DNA of 64,000 bases from Moorella glycerini. GTDB lineage: Bacteria > Bacillota > DSM-521 > Neomoorellales > Neomoorellaceae. The stretch lies in NCBI RefSeq assembly GCF_009735625.1, contig NZ_CP046244.1, positions 2,962,909 to 3,026,908 on the forward strand, written 5' to 3'. Shown here in pieces: positions 18,656 through 27,173 of this stretch. The position numbers and the translations under genes were made by a program. The notes under the pieces were generated by a model. It saw only the letters and a list, made by a program, of their open reading frames with translations, was not told the origin of the DNA and made no database searches. Each line of letters begins with the position of its first letter. Within the stretch, counting starts at the first letter, position 1.

Positions 18656-20329
18656 TTACTTTTCCTCCTTTAATTTCGCTTGCTTTAAAATACTGTTCAA
18701 GGCGCCTGGAGCCAGGTCGTCATTTGGGTGCCCTGCTGTAGTGACGCGTCCCGGCTTTACAGGGTGCTTGCATTGCCGGTGACTCCCCTTCGGGGTAACG
18801 AAGGGAACCCTGGTAGCAGCAGGGCTTACCACTTCGATAACGGTCAGAATCTCATTCCCCATAATATCTACTACCTGGACCGCAATAGTCCTTTCTTTTG
18901 TCGTTGCCAGGATTGCCCGGGCGAGAACAGGTACGGGCGGCACGTTTTTACCGCAATCCCGCCAGGCCTGCCACCGGCTTTTAAAAACCCGGCCGTCATA
19001 ATCCCAGTCCACGGCCCAGTAATCGATGAGATGGGCAAAGTTCTCCCGGGAAACTAAATTTACAGCCTCCAGGCGGTTGTTGTCTTTACGGGATAGCTGA
19101 CCGGCCGGTACTGCCGGCAGGGAGTACCCTTCCAGGACGACGGTTATCTCTTCCCGGCCGCTGGCCAGCGGCTTTATCTCTGCCCGGGTGATTAAACGGG
19201 GCTGCTCGTCAATCCCCGGACAGGCCTGGTCCCTAGTAACAGGGGGCATACGGTCGCCAGGCAGGCCTGCCGGCTGCACCTTCTCAATGATAAAGGGCCC
19301 GGTCCCTGCCGCCACCAGACGTTTGCGGGCCACCTGCAGTCCGGTCCTACCCATCTCACATCCCAGCCAGCGCCGTCCCAGTTCTGCGGCCACTACCAGG
19401 GTAGTGCCGGAACCACAAAAAAAATCAGCCACCAGGTCCCCGGGATTGGAGGAAGCTTTTATAATGCGTCGCAGCAGGCTTTTATTTTTCTGGGTGGCAA
19501 AGCCGGTCTTTTCCCTGGAGAAGCTTTTGATCTGGATGGAATCCAGGCTCTCTTCCCCTTTTAATTCGAATTCCATGGGGTTAGCGTTCCACACATCTTC
19601 AATAGGATAGCCTTTCCCCGTCGTTTCCTGGCCGCCGCGGCGCCGGTAACCAGGTGGGTAGGGTATGTATTCTTTGTTAAAGGTAAACTTCTCCGGGTTT
19701 TTAACGTAGAAAAGCAGGGTGTCGTGGTTGCGGACCCAGTTGCGCACGGCATTCTTGTACCCGGAAATCCAACCAATCCGCCAGATAATCTCCCGTTGGA
19801 AGGAGACCGGGCCAAAGATTTCATCCATGATTACCTTTATGTAATGACTGATGCTGGCATCCAGGTGGACATAGATGCTGCCGTCCGGCGCCAGCAGCTT
19901 TTTCATGAGCTGGAGGCGGGGGTAGAGCATATCCAGGTAGGCATCTATGCCACCGGCCCAGGTATCCTGGTAGGCCGGGCGTTCGATTACCGGGACTTCC
20001 TGGCCGGCTGCCGTGCCGGTAATGGGAACCCGGTGACTGTAATTGGCCTGGCTGAAAAAAGGAGGGTCGATGTATATCAAGTTAATTTTACCTTCATACC
20101 CTTCGGCCAGGAGGGCGAGCATGGCCTGGAGGTTGTCACCGTAAATAAGGCGGTTGCGATCTGGATTTCCCGCGGCGATTTCTTGTTGAGGCATCTCGTC
20201 CTGGCCTGCTTGGGGGATGACCAGCTCTTCAGCCTGGAAAATAAATTCACCCGCCTGTGGTTCCCCCGCCGGTTTTGTCTCCCAGACCAGCCGGGCAGAA
20301 TTACGCGGGGGCAGGCGCCTGTTAGCCAT
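18656..20329 (-). CDS. Site-specific adenine DNA methyltransferase (beta class, type III Mod-like)
   Basis: 557 residues from the ATG at 20329, preceded by GGAGGACAGCC. The catalytic motif IV DPPF is at residues 88-91 (NLIYIDPPF) and the S-adenosylmethionine motif FFCGSGTT at 303-310, the beta-class order, with the target-recognition region between. About 190 further residues form a C-terminal domain I do not recognise. It transfers a methyl group to N6 of adenine. No restriction subunit is seen nearby, so it may be an orphan methylase or have lost its partner. Starts 75 bp after the ABC ATPase gene ends, same strand. Confidence 0.85.
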   Translation of the reverse strand: MANRRLPPRNSARLVWETKPAGEPQAGEFIFQAEELVIPQAGQDEMPQQEIAAGNPDRNRLIYGDNLQAMLALLAEGYEGKINLIYIDPPFFSQANYSHRVPITGTAAGQEVPVIERPAYQDTWAGGIDAYLDMLYPRLQLMKKLLAPDGSIYVHLDASISHYIKVIMDEIFGPVSFQREIIWRIGWISGYKNAVRNWVRNHDTLLFYVKNPEKFTFNKEYIPYPPGYRRRGGQETTGKGYPIEDVWNANPMEFELKGEESLDSIQIKSFSREKTGFATQKNKSLLRRIIKASSNPGDLVADFFCGSGTTLVVAAELGRRWLGCEMGRTGLQVARKRLVAAGTGPFIIEKVQPAGLPGDRMPPVTRDQACPGIDEQPRLITRAEIKPLASGREEITVVLEGYSLPAVPAGQLSRKDNNRLEAVNLVSRENFAHLIDYWAVDWDYDGRVFKSRWQAWRDCGKNVPPVPVLARAILATTKERTIAVQVVDIMGNEILTVIEVVSPAATRVPFVTPKGSHRQCKHPVKPGRVTTAGHPNDDLAPGALNSILKQAKLKEEK

Positions 20330-20403
20330 GGCTGTCCTCCATCCTTTATTTCTAGGCTTGCCGCCTGGGAGGCGCACGAGGGTAACTGCCAGACCGGGAC
20401 TTC

Positions 20404-21228
20404 TTAACCGCAACCGGCCGGCATCATGATGGCCGCCTTCAGGCTCTCTTCCCGGATCTGCTCCAGGATGCGGGTCTTGAGCTCCAGGAAAACCCGGGAA
20501 TTTTTGATTTCAAAGCTCCGGGGCCGGGAAAGGGGAACGGGGATGCGCGCCTTGAGGCGGCCCGGCCGGGCCGTCATGACATAAACAGTATCCCCTAAAA
20601 AGATGGCTTCTTCCACGTCGTGGGTGACAAAAAGGATGGTCTTGCGGGTTTCTTCCCAGACCTTGAGAAGCAGTTCTTGCATGACCAGGCGGGTCTGGGC
20701 GTCCAGGGCGCCGAAGGGTTCGTCCATGAGGAGGATATCAGGGTCGTTGGCCAGGGCGCGGGCAATGGCCACCCGCTGCTTCATACCGCCGGAGAGGCTT
20801 TTGGGAAAGGCATCGGCAAAGGCCGCCAGGCCGATAATATTCAGGTAGTGATCGACAATCTCCCGGCGCCGGGCAGCATCTATCCCCTTCAGGGTGAGAC
20901 CAAACTCGATATTCTGGCGCACCGTCAGCCAGGGGAAGAGGGTATAGCTCTGGAAGACCATACCCCGGTCCGGCCCCGGTTCCTGGATCAAACGGCCGTC
21001 TTTGTATACCTGGCCGCTGCTGGCTTCCGCCAGGCCGGCGATGATGCGGAGCAGGGTGGATTTACCGCATCCCGAAGGACCCAGGATGGTGACGAACTCT
21101 CCCTCCTGGACCTCCAGGGAGATGCCCTCCAGGGCGGTAATCTTTTGGCGCTTAAAATTAAATTCCCTGGCCAGGTTGACAACTGCCAGCTTCTTTCCGG
21201 AAACGCCGGGGGCTGCGGCCAGTGCCAT
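20404..21228 (-). CDS. ABC transporter ATPase, nitrate/sulfonate/taurine family
   Basis: 274 residues. Walker A GPSGCGKST, signature LSGGMKQRVAIARAL, Walker B ILLMDEPFGALD and the switch histidine in FVTHDVEEA. The GMVFQSYTLFPWLTV segment and overall length fit the SsuB/TauB/NrtD group. Forms an importer with the permease (ends 2 bp away) and the lipoprotein encoded upstream. Substrate unknown; the family takes up sulfonates, nitrate, or thiamine-precursor pyrimidines. Confidence 0.9.
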   Translation of the reverse strand: MALAAAPGVSGKKLAVVNLAREFNFKRQKITALEGISLEVQEGEFVTILGPSGCGKSTLLRIIAGLAEASSGQVYKDGRLIQEPGPDRGMVFQSYTLFPWLTVRQNIEFGLTLKGIDAARRREIVDHYLNIIGLAAFADAFPKSLSGGMKQRVAIARALANDPDILLMDEPFGALDAQTRLVMQELLLKVWEETRKTILFVTHDVEEAIFLGDTVYVMTARPGRLKARIPVPLSRPRSFEIKNSRVFLELKTRILEQIREESLKAAIMMPAGCG

Positions 21229-21230
21229 AG

Positions 21231-22019
21231 TTATACCTCCCTCTCCGTCCAGGGGAATAAAAGGCGATTGAGTGCCTTAAATGCCATATCGCAGATAATC
21301 CCCAGGACGCCGATGGTCAAAATGCCGACGAACATATCCGGGGTACTCAGTTGCCGACCGGCATTCATGATCAGGAAGCCCAGGCCGGAATTGGCCGCTA
21401 CCAGTTCGGCGACGATGACATAGGTCCAGGCCCAGCCCAGGGTGACCCGCAGGGTATCCATTATCCCCGGCAGGGCCGCCGGCAATATGACCCGCCGGAA
21501 GACCTCCAGCGGGCGCGCGCCCAGGGTATAGGCGGTATCAATCAGGTCCTGGGGAACGTTGTGGGTGACATCCATAATCATCAGCACGAGCTGGAAAAAT
21601 ATCCCTATAAAGACAACGCCTATCTTCTGGGCTTCAAAAATGCTCAACCAGATTATGGTAAGAGGAATAAAGGCTGAGGCCGGCATATAACGAAAAAAGG
21701 CCAGCAAGGGCTCAAAAAAAGCCTCGGCTACCTTCAGGCTACCCATAAGGATCCCCAGGGGTACGCCGATGGCTGCGGCCAGGAGAAAGCCGGTAGTAAC
21801 CCGGAAAAAGCTGATGCCAATATCGCTAATTAAACCGTTAGCCGCCAGGTCGACGGCCGCCCGGGCTACAGCACCGGGCGGCGGCAGGTGGGAAGGCGGC
21901 AGGTGGCCCACCGTTACCCCCAGGTACCAGAATAACAGGAGGAGGGCAAAGGCAGCCACGCTCAGGCTGAAGTATAGTTTTCCCGGAATGGGGCTATTGA
22001 GTTTAAGGTACTTCCTCAT
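21231..22019 (-). CDS. ABC transporter permease, SsuC/TauC family
   Basis: 262 residues with about six transmembrane helices and the EAA-type loop contacting the ATPase (AYTLGARPLEVFRRVILPAALPG). Ends 2 bp before the ATPase gene begins, a tight operon. Typical length for SsuC/TauC permeases. Confidence 0.9.
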   Translation of the reverse strand: MRKYLKLNSPIPGKLYFSLSVAAFALLLLFWYLGVTVGHLPPSHLPPPGAVARAAVDLAANGLISDIGISFFRVTTGFLLAAAIGVPLGILMGSLKVAEAFFEPLLAFFRYMPASAFIPLTIIWLSIFEAQKIGVVFIGIFFQLVLMIMDVTHNVPQDLIDTAYTLGARPLEVFRRVILPAALPGIMDTLRVTLGWAWTYVIVAELVAANSGLGFLIMNAGRQLSTPDMFVGILTIGVLGIICDMAFKALNRLLFPWTEREV

Positions 22020-22045
22020 CTACACAGCACCGTATTTCCCTGAAT

Positions 22046-23089
22046 TCAGATTTTGGCTTTGTTGACGAAGGTCGGGTCAAGCATGGTTTTAGCGTCCGGT
22101 TTCGCTTTAATTACTTTGTTGTTAAACCCGAAATCGATGGCCTGCTGCAGGGAGGTATAGAGGGTGCCGGGTTTGTCGGCCGTGCCGAACATCTCCTTAT
22201 TCTGGGCCAGGTTGAAGAGGCGCAGGGTTTCCAGGTTGCTTTCAAACTCTTCCTGTTTAATTCCCAGCCCCTTGGCCATAATGGCATTGGCCTCGGTTTT
22301 ATTGTTTTCCCAGTACTGCATAGCTTCAGCCAGGGCATCGACCATGGCCTGGAGGGCTTGGGGATGTTTCTCGGCCCAATCGCTCCGCAGGGCGACTGTA
22401 TCCATTATCAGCCCCGGGGTTTCTTTTGAGGTTGCCAGGAGATTGCCTTTGTTTTCCTTGACTGCCTTACTCAGCCAGGGTTCCCAGGTGACGGCAGCAT
22501 CCACTTTCCCGGCTACGAAGGTCGAGCCGGCGTCGCTAGCGGACATCTGGATATGGCTGATGTCCTTTTCCGTCATGCCGTTTTTGGCCAGGATGGCCAG
22601 CAGCAGGATGTGGCTGGCGGTACCAAAGTCATAGGCCACATTTTTACCCCTGAGGTCTTTTATGGTCTTAATCTCCGGTTTGGCCAGGATGCCGTCGCCG
22701 CCGTAAGAATCGTCCAGGGCCCAGATCACTTTCAGGGGAATGCCGGCAGCTGCAATTTGCGTCTCGATATCCAGGGTGGTGGCGATGCCGTCCACCTGGT
22801 TACCGGCCAGGGCCTGCTTGCGCTCGCCCAGGCCCTGGATGACAATAAGCTGCACGTCCAGGCCATGTTTCTTGAAGAAGCCTTTATCCCGGGCCAGGAA
22901 AAGGGGGCCATAGCCCGACCAGGTGGTCATGGTGAGCTTGACGGGTGTAAGCTGCTGTTCCTGCCCGCCGCCGGCCTGCTTATCGGCAGCCTGCTGCTTG
23001 CTGCCACCGCCACCGCAGCCGGCCAAAGTTATGCTGAACAGGGCCAGCACCAGAAAAGCAATGACGATTCTCCTTAACTTTTTAACCAT
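22046..23089 (-). CDS. ABC transporter substrate-binding lipoprotein, nitrate/sulfonate/taurine type
   Basis: 347 residues with a lipoprotein signal peptide: basic start, hydrophobic core and lipobox LAGC, then a flexible GGGGSKQQ linker. The mature part resembles SsuA/NMT1-like type II binding proteins (TMTTWSGYGPLFLARDKGFF). AAGAAGGAGGAT precedes the ATG. First gene of the three-gene importer operon. Lacks an obvious substrate clue; the adjacent dehydrogenase gene does not settle it. Confidence 0.88.
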   Translation of the reverse strand: MVKKLRRIVIAFLVLALFSITLAGCGGGGSKQQAADKQAGGGQEQQLTPVKLTMTTWSGYGPLFLARDKGFFKKHGLDVQLIVIQGLGERKQALAGNQVDGIATTLDIETQIAAAGIPLKVIWALDDSYGGDGILAKPEIKTIKDLRGKNVAYDFGTASHILLLAILAKNGMTEKDISHIQMSASDAGSTFVAGKVDAAVTWEPWLSKAVKENKGNLLATSKETPGLIMDTVALRSDWAEKHPQALQAMVDALAEAMQYWENNKTEANAIMAKGLGIKQEEFESNLETLRLFNLAQNKEMFGTADKPGTLYTSLQQAIDFGFNNKVIKAKPDAKTMLDPTFVNKAKI

Positions 23090-23210
23090 GCTAATCCTCC
23101 TTCTTAATTACTCCCTGTACCAGAACGTATTTCTTTACAGGTGGGCATGTCTCTTTTCTGCTCCCGCGTTGGCAGGCCGGCTGTATATAACTGGCCAGTT
23201 CTCCTCAGCT

Positions 23211-24302
23211 TCAGGCCATCTCCCGCCCCAGGCAGTCGGCCGCCAGGAGGGCTTCCCGGATCATAGCTGCCGTTACCGGGAAGGGCATATTGGCCATATC
23301 CGGGCTTTCCGCTGCCGCCCGGCTGACCAGGTCCAGGGAGGGGCCATCCTCCGGGGATAACCCCACCCCTTCCAGGGATACGGGCAGTCCGACCTGGCGG
23401 TTAAATGCGGCCAGGCGTTTGATTGCGCCTGTCTCCGTCCCTTCCAGGAATAGCTGGACCAGGTTGCCAAAGGCTACCAGTTCCCCGTGGCAGTAACTAC
23501 GGGTCAGGGGCGAGGCTGTTAATCCTTCATAAATACCGTGAGCGCCGGCTGTTCGCCCGTCGTCGCCGCCCAGGCCGCTGACCAGCCCGCTGATCAGGAT
23601 AACCGCATCAATTACCTTTTCCAGGTCCGGGGTGACCGCCTGGTCTTCTACCGCTGCTCTGGCGCCGGGCCCGGCGGCCAGGATGCTGTCATAGCAGAGG
23701 CGGGCTAAACCCAGAGCTCCTGCCAGGGCCAGATGAGGGGGAGCTGCTGTGCTGGTAGCCCGCAGCTCGATATATTTGGCCAGGGTGTCCCCCATACCGG
23801 CGGCCAGGTAGCGCCAGGGGGCAGCAGCAATTATCTGGCTGTCTACCAGGACCAGGGATGGGTTCACGGCCTCATGGGATATGGCCAGGAAGTGTCCTTC
23901 CCGGTCATAGATAATGGCGATAGATGTAAAGGCGGCACAGGTAGCGGCGATGGTCGGCACCGTTACCAGGGGCACCCCTGCCTGCCAGGCAGCCCCCTTG
24001 GCGGTATCCAGGGCTTTACCGCCGCCAACCCCTACCAGGAAATCAGCACCGCTTTCCTTAATTGCCGCCGCTACCCTGGCAATATTCTCCGGGCAGCATT
24101 CACCCCCGTACCAGACCTGTCCCACCGCTTCCACCCCAGCGGAAACCATGGCGTCCTGCAGGGCCGGAGCTGCCGCTGCCAGGGCCCGGCGGCCTCCCAC
24201 CAGGCAGGCCCTGGCGCCCAGGCTCTTCAAGGCCCGCCCGGCTGTCCCGATAACACCGGGACCCCGGAGGTAGCTCCCGGGGGCTATTACCCGTTCAAGC
24301 AT
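23211..24302 (-). CDS. Glycerol-dehydrogenase-like iron/zinc alcohol dehydrogenase
   Basis: 363 residues from the ATG at 24302 (MLERVIAPGSY, as in GldA), preceded by GTAGGAGG. The NAD-binding loop GVGGGKALDTAKG and the metal-site segments AGMGDTLAKY, GAHGIYEG and SYCHGELVA match the GldA group. It would oxidise glycerol or a related polyol with NAD. The residue aligned with one metal-binding histidine should be checked because the family also contains sn-glycerol-1-phosphate dehydrogenases. Ends 121 bp before the ABC operon starts. Confidence 0.8.
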   Translation of the reverse strand: MLERVIAPGSYLRGPGVIGTAGRALKSLGARACLVGGRRALAAAAPALQDAMVSAGVEAVGQVWYGGECCPENIARVAAAIKESGADFLVGVGGGKALDTAKGAAWQAGVPLVTVPTIAATCAAFTSIAIIYDREGHFLAISHEAVNPSLVLVDSQIIAAAPWRYLAAGMGDTLAKYIELRATSTAAPPHLALAGALGLARLCYDSILAAGPGARAAVEDQAVTPDLEKVIDAVILISGLVSGLGGDDGRTAGAHGIYEGLTASPLTRSYCHGELVAFGNLVQLFLEGTETGAIKRLAAFNRQVGLPVSLEGVGLSPEDGPSLDLVSRAAAESPDMANMPFPVTAAMIREALLAADCLGREMA

Positions 24303-24420
24303 CCCGTTCCTCCTACGACAATGCTTTTTCACCGGTTGACTTTGATTGTCAATGGCCCGCACTCCTGGCGCAGCGGCTGCGGCCCATCTCACTTCCTACT
24401 AATGCTATTCATTACTTTAC

Positions 24421-24435
24421 TATAACAAAGTTATA
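24421..24435. promoter_or_regulatory. Short perfect dyad in the divergent promoter region
   Basis: TATAAC-AAA-GTTATA lies in the 297-bp gap between two divergent genes (24303-24599). It resembles an operator or overlaps a -10. The rest of the gap shows no gene, and I see no strong -35/-10 pair. Confidence 0.35.
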
Positions 24436-24599
24436 TTCGCCGTTGAAGCCGGGAATCCTGCCAGCAGGTAAGCGCCGGCTCTGACGCAGGGCATTTTTAT
24501 TAAGACCCTGGAAGCAACCTGCCTGTCTGGATTTTCCGGGACTGCCTTGCCTCCCGCCCCCTTAAAGGTGTAGGATAGTTATTGTTTGGGGGTGTAGCT

Positions 24600-25805
24600 A
24601 TGAAGCTCGTCTACATTAACCCGGAGACAAACCTGGACCTCCTGGCCGGCAGCCTGTGGGACGGCCGGGGTGAGGCGTGCCGGCAGCAGGTAGTTATCAG
24701 TATCCGCCAGGGCCGCATCGCCGCTGTACGTCCCCAGGAAATGGCCGTCACCGAAAAAAATGCCCGGCAGATCAACCTTGCCGGGCTGACGGTCTTACCC
24801 GGCTTAATCGACGCCCACGTCCACCTGGCCCTGGACGGCATCGATTTTCAGGCCTCCCTGGCCCGCTGGCAGGACCCGCCAGCCAGGGAAGCGGCCCTGG
24901 CCCGGGCTCTGCGGGCATCCCTGGAGCATGGCCTGGTAGCCATAAGAGACGGCGGCGACCGCGAGGGTCTCCACCTCCAGGCGCGGGAATGGGTCCGGAC
25001 AGGCAAATACCCGGGCCCCCGGGTGGTGACCACCGGGATGGCCGTAACTAAAAAAGGAAAATACGGTTCTTTCCTGGGCCCCGGCACCACCGGCCCGGCT
25101 TCCATCAGGGAGTTGATTGCCACCCTGGTAAACCGGGGCGTTGACCAGGTTAAAGTAGTGGTTTCCGGCTTAGTTACCTTCCACCGCTACGGGGAGGTGG
25201 GCAGCCTGGAATTTGACGCTGCCGAACTGGCTACCGTCGTAAAGGCGGCCCACGCGTCCGGCCGGCCGGTGATGGCCCATGTCAACTCGGCTGCCGGCGT
25301 GGACCTGGCCCTGGCCGCGGGGGTGGACAGTATCGAACACGGCTATTTCCTTACGACAGCCCAGCTGGAAACTATGGCTGCCAGGGGTACCTACTGGGTA
25401 CCGACTATCGCCGCTATAGCTAACCGGCTGTCTGCCACTGTGAAACAGTTCTACCCGGAAAGGGAAAAGGAAATTATTCAGTGGACCTGGGAATCCCAGC
25501 AGGAAATGATTGCCCGGGCCTACCGGCTGGGTGTGAAGCTGGTTGTAGGTACCGATGCCGGTGCTCCCGGTGTCTACCACGGGGAATCTTATCTGGACGA
25601 ACTGCTGTACTGGCACCGGGCCGGTGTCCCGACGGCGGCCATCCTGCGGGCGGCTACGGTTACAGCTGCTGCCGCCCTGGGCCTGGAGGGGGAACTGGGG
25701 CAGGTGAGGCCCGGCTACCGCTCCTGCTTGATTGCCGTCCGTGGTAACCCCCTGGAGGATTTAAAGGTCCTTGCCCAACCGGAAATGGTTTTTATTGACT
25801 TTTAG
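24600..25805 (+). CDS. Metal-dependent amidohydrolase (imidazolonepropionase/prolidase-like, COG1228)
   Basis: 401 residues from the ATG at 24600, with a weak GGGGGTG upstream. Metal-site motifs in order: HVH in DAHVHLALD, a candidate carboxylated lysine in QVKVVVSG, His in VMAHVNS, His in SIEHGYF and Asp in VVGTDAGAP. The C-terminus returns to the small beta domain (GYRSCLIAVRGNPLEDL), as in the family. It hydrolyses a cyclic amide or a dipeptide-like substrate; specificity is not predictable. Monocistronic. Confidence 0.82.
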   Translation: MKLVYINPETNLDLLAGSLWDGRGEACRQQVVISIRQGRIAAVRPQEMAVTEKNARQINLAGLTVLPGLIDAHVHLALDGIDFQASLARWQDPPAREAALARALRASLEHGLVAIRDGGDREGLHLQAREWVRTGKYPGPRVVTTGMAVTKKGKYGSFLGPGTTGPASIRELIATLVNRGVDQVKVVVSGLVTFHRYGEVGSLEFDAAELATVVKAAHASGRPVMAHVNSAAGVDLALAAGVDSIEHGYFLTTAQLETMAARGTYWVPTIAAIANRLSATVKQFYPEREKEIIQWTWESQQEMIARAYRLGVKLVVGTDAGAPGVYHGESYLDELLYWHRAGVPTAAILRAATVTAAAALGLEGELGQVRPGYRSCLIAVRGNPLEDLKVLAQPEMVFIDF

Positions 25806-25917
25806 CCATTTTGCCGCCGCATCTCTACCTGGGGGCTCTTTCTGCCCAACTATCAGTTGTCCTTTCCCAGGGCCTATGCTATCTTTTTATTAAGATTTTT
25901 TCAAGGAGGGCTTCGCT

Positions 25918-26199
25918 TTGTCCCTTGTGCGGGCGCATTTCTGGGTTAAGGGCCTGGTCCAGGGGGTGGGTTTCCGTTATTTTATCCTGCGTCAGGCGGC
26001 GAATTTGCAGCTTAACGGGTGGGTGCGGAATCGCTATAATGGCAGCGTTGAGGGAGTTGTTGAAGGACCGGCCGACAGGGTGAAAGAATTCCTGGACCAT
26101 TGCCGCCAGGGACCGGCTATGGCAGATGTCCGGGAACTGAAGGTCCAGTATGAAAAACCTCAAGGTGAAACCACCTTCAGGATCCGGGAGTCAATCTGA
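25918..26199 (+). CDS. acyP: Acylphosphatase
   Basis: 93 residues from a TTG (25918) after AAGGAGGGC. The whole acylphosphatase signature is present: the phosphate-binding loop VQGVGFRYF with the catalytic Arg and, downstream, GWVRNRYNGSVEG with the catalytic Asn. It hydrolyses carboxyl-phosphate bonds in the cytoplasm. Usual length. Stands alone. Confidence 0.93.
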   Translation: MSLVRAHFWVKGLVQGVGFRYFILRQAANLQLNGWVRNRYNGSVEGVVEGPADRVKEFLDHCRQGPAMADVRELKVQYEKPQGETTFRIRESI

Positions 26200-26222
26200 A
26201 TAGAATTTCATATAGCTGATGA

Positions 26223-26462
26223 TTACTTAGAAGGCCAAATTACTTCTTCTCCTTGATGGCAAATACAGCCGATAAGCGCCTCCCGGAGGGGCCAGTTGTG
26301 CCCGGCCACAGCTGCTAGGGACATCAGGACGGCAAGTGCCATTCCACCCCACTTCCACCCCAGGACCGCCAGCAGGTAACCTTTCGCCGTATCCCAGAGG
26401 AAGGTCGTTATACCTGCCGTCACGCTCAGGTTGCAGAGGACGTTCATGGTTTTATTTAACAA
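26223..26462 (-). pseudogene. Truncated glycerol-3-phosphate acyltransferase PlsY remnant
   Basis: 79 codons. NVLCNLSVTAG, then LWDTAKGYLLAVL and VAGHNWPL follow the PlsY pattern (x-NVLR-x-L-G, then D-x-x-K-G-x-x-A-V, then GHNWP), but the N-terminal GSGNxGATN block and everything after GHNWPL are missing. After that point the reading frame no longer matches the family. Gene-like composition but only about a third of PlsY length. The 5' break lies at the repeated element 26451-26535. The ATG at 26447 is an alternative start. Confidence 0.5.
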
Positions 26463-26535
26463 TAGTTCTAAAAACGGAGATGGAGCGGAGATGGTACGGG
26501 GAGGGTGCGGGTTTCTTACTTAAGTCACATTTAAT
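26451..26535. repeat. Copy A of an 85-bp element with 11-bp-phased CGGAG boxes
   Basis: Contains TTTAT, ATAGTTC (26462), CGGAG (26475), CGGAG (26486), CGGGGAG (26497) and TTAAGT (26520). Copy B at 36645-36729 has all of these at identical spacing. By hand alignment about 55 of 85 positions agree with no gaps, and identity is concentrated in the boxes. Function unknown. It spans the 5' break of the plsY remnant. Confidence 0.6.
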
Positions 26536-26672
26536 GGCTGCGGTTTAAGCGTCTTTTATCATGCCGCTGCAGTAATCATGCTGCCGGGAGAGTATGAAAA
26601 TGGATCCCCCCTAATGGCCTCCGGCCGGCAAACAGCATAGGATATAATGGAACTGCGCGGTGAAAGGGGGGA

Positions 26673-27119
26673 ATGCAGATGGAAGATCTCAGCCGCTTCT
26701 TCACTGTTATTGGCGCGGTCTTTGCCGCGGCCAAAGGCATTACCGACCAGGTCAAGGCCCGCTGGCCCTGGCTGGGGGAGCCTAGGGATGATCCCCGGGA
26801 GGAAAAACAGCGGGAGCTATGGGTAATTATATTTAACGCCGTTATCGCCGCCCTCCTGGCCGGCCTGGCCGCGATTGATGTCTTTGCCCTGCTGGGACTG
26901 AATGCCTTTGTCGGCTTGAAAGCTGCTTATCCTGGTCTTTATTCATTGATTAATATGGTGGCTGTAGGCCTGATGTCTACCTTTGGCAGTCCCTTCCTCC
27001 ATGAGATCCTGTCGATCCTGATTGAATTCAAGGAAAATATTCGCCTGCGCAACCAGATGGCCACCTTACAGCTTTTGCCGGCGAAAAAAATCAGAACGCC
27101 CAGGGATGCAAATGACTGA
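26673..27119 (+). CDS. Unknown small membrane protein
   Basis: 148 residues, no family recognised. Residues 1-25 are amphipathic to hydrophobic; a charged stretch follows (PRDDPREEKQREL), then two or three hydrophobic segments (IIFNAVIAALLAGLAAIDVFAL and INMVAVGLMSTFGSPF) and a basic tail. Either ATG at 26673 or 26679 fits AAAGGGGGG upstream; 26679 has better spacing. Composition matches surrounding genes. Could be holin-like or a structural membrane protein, but nothing supports a function. Confidence 0.65.
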   Translation: MQMEDLSRFFTVIGAVFAAAKGITDQVKARWPWLGEPRDDPREEKQRELWVIIFNAVIAALLAGLAAIDVFALLGLNAFVGLKAAYPGLYSLINMVAVGLMSTFGSPFLHEILSILIEFKENIRLRNQMATLQLLPAKKIRTPRDAND

Positions 27120-27173
27120 ACTCAACACTTCAAAGTTCCTGAGACTGTTTTACGACCCGGGCCGTGGACCAAC

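Noticed and set aside
25811..26083. Plus-strand frame of 90 codons
   Set aside because: Overlaps acylphosphatase out of frame and has no recognisable features.
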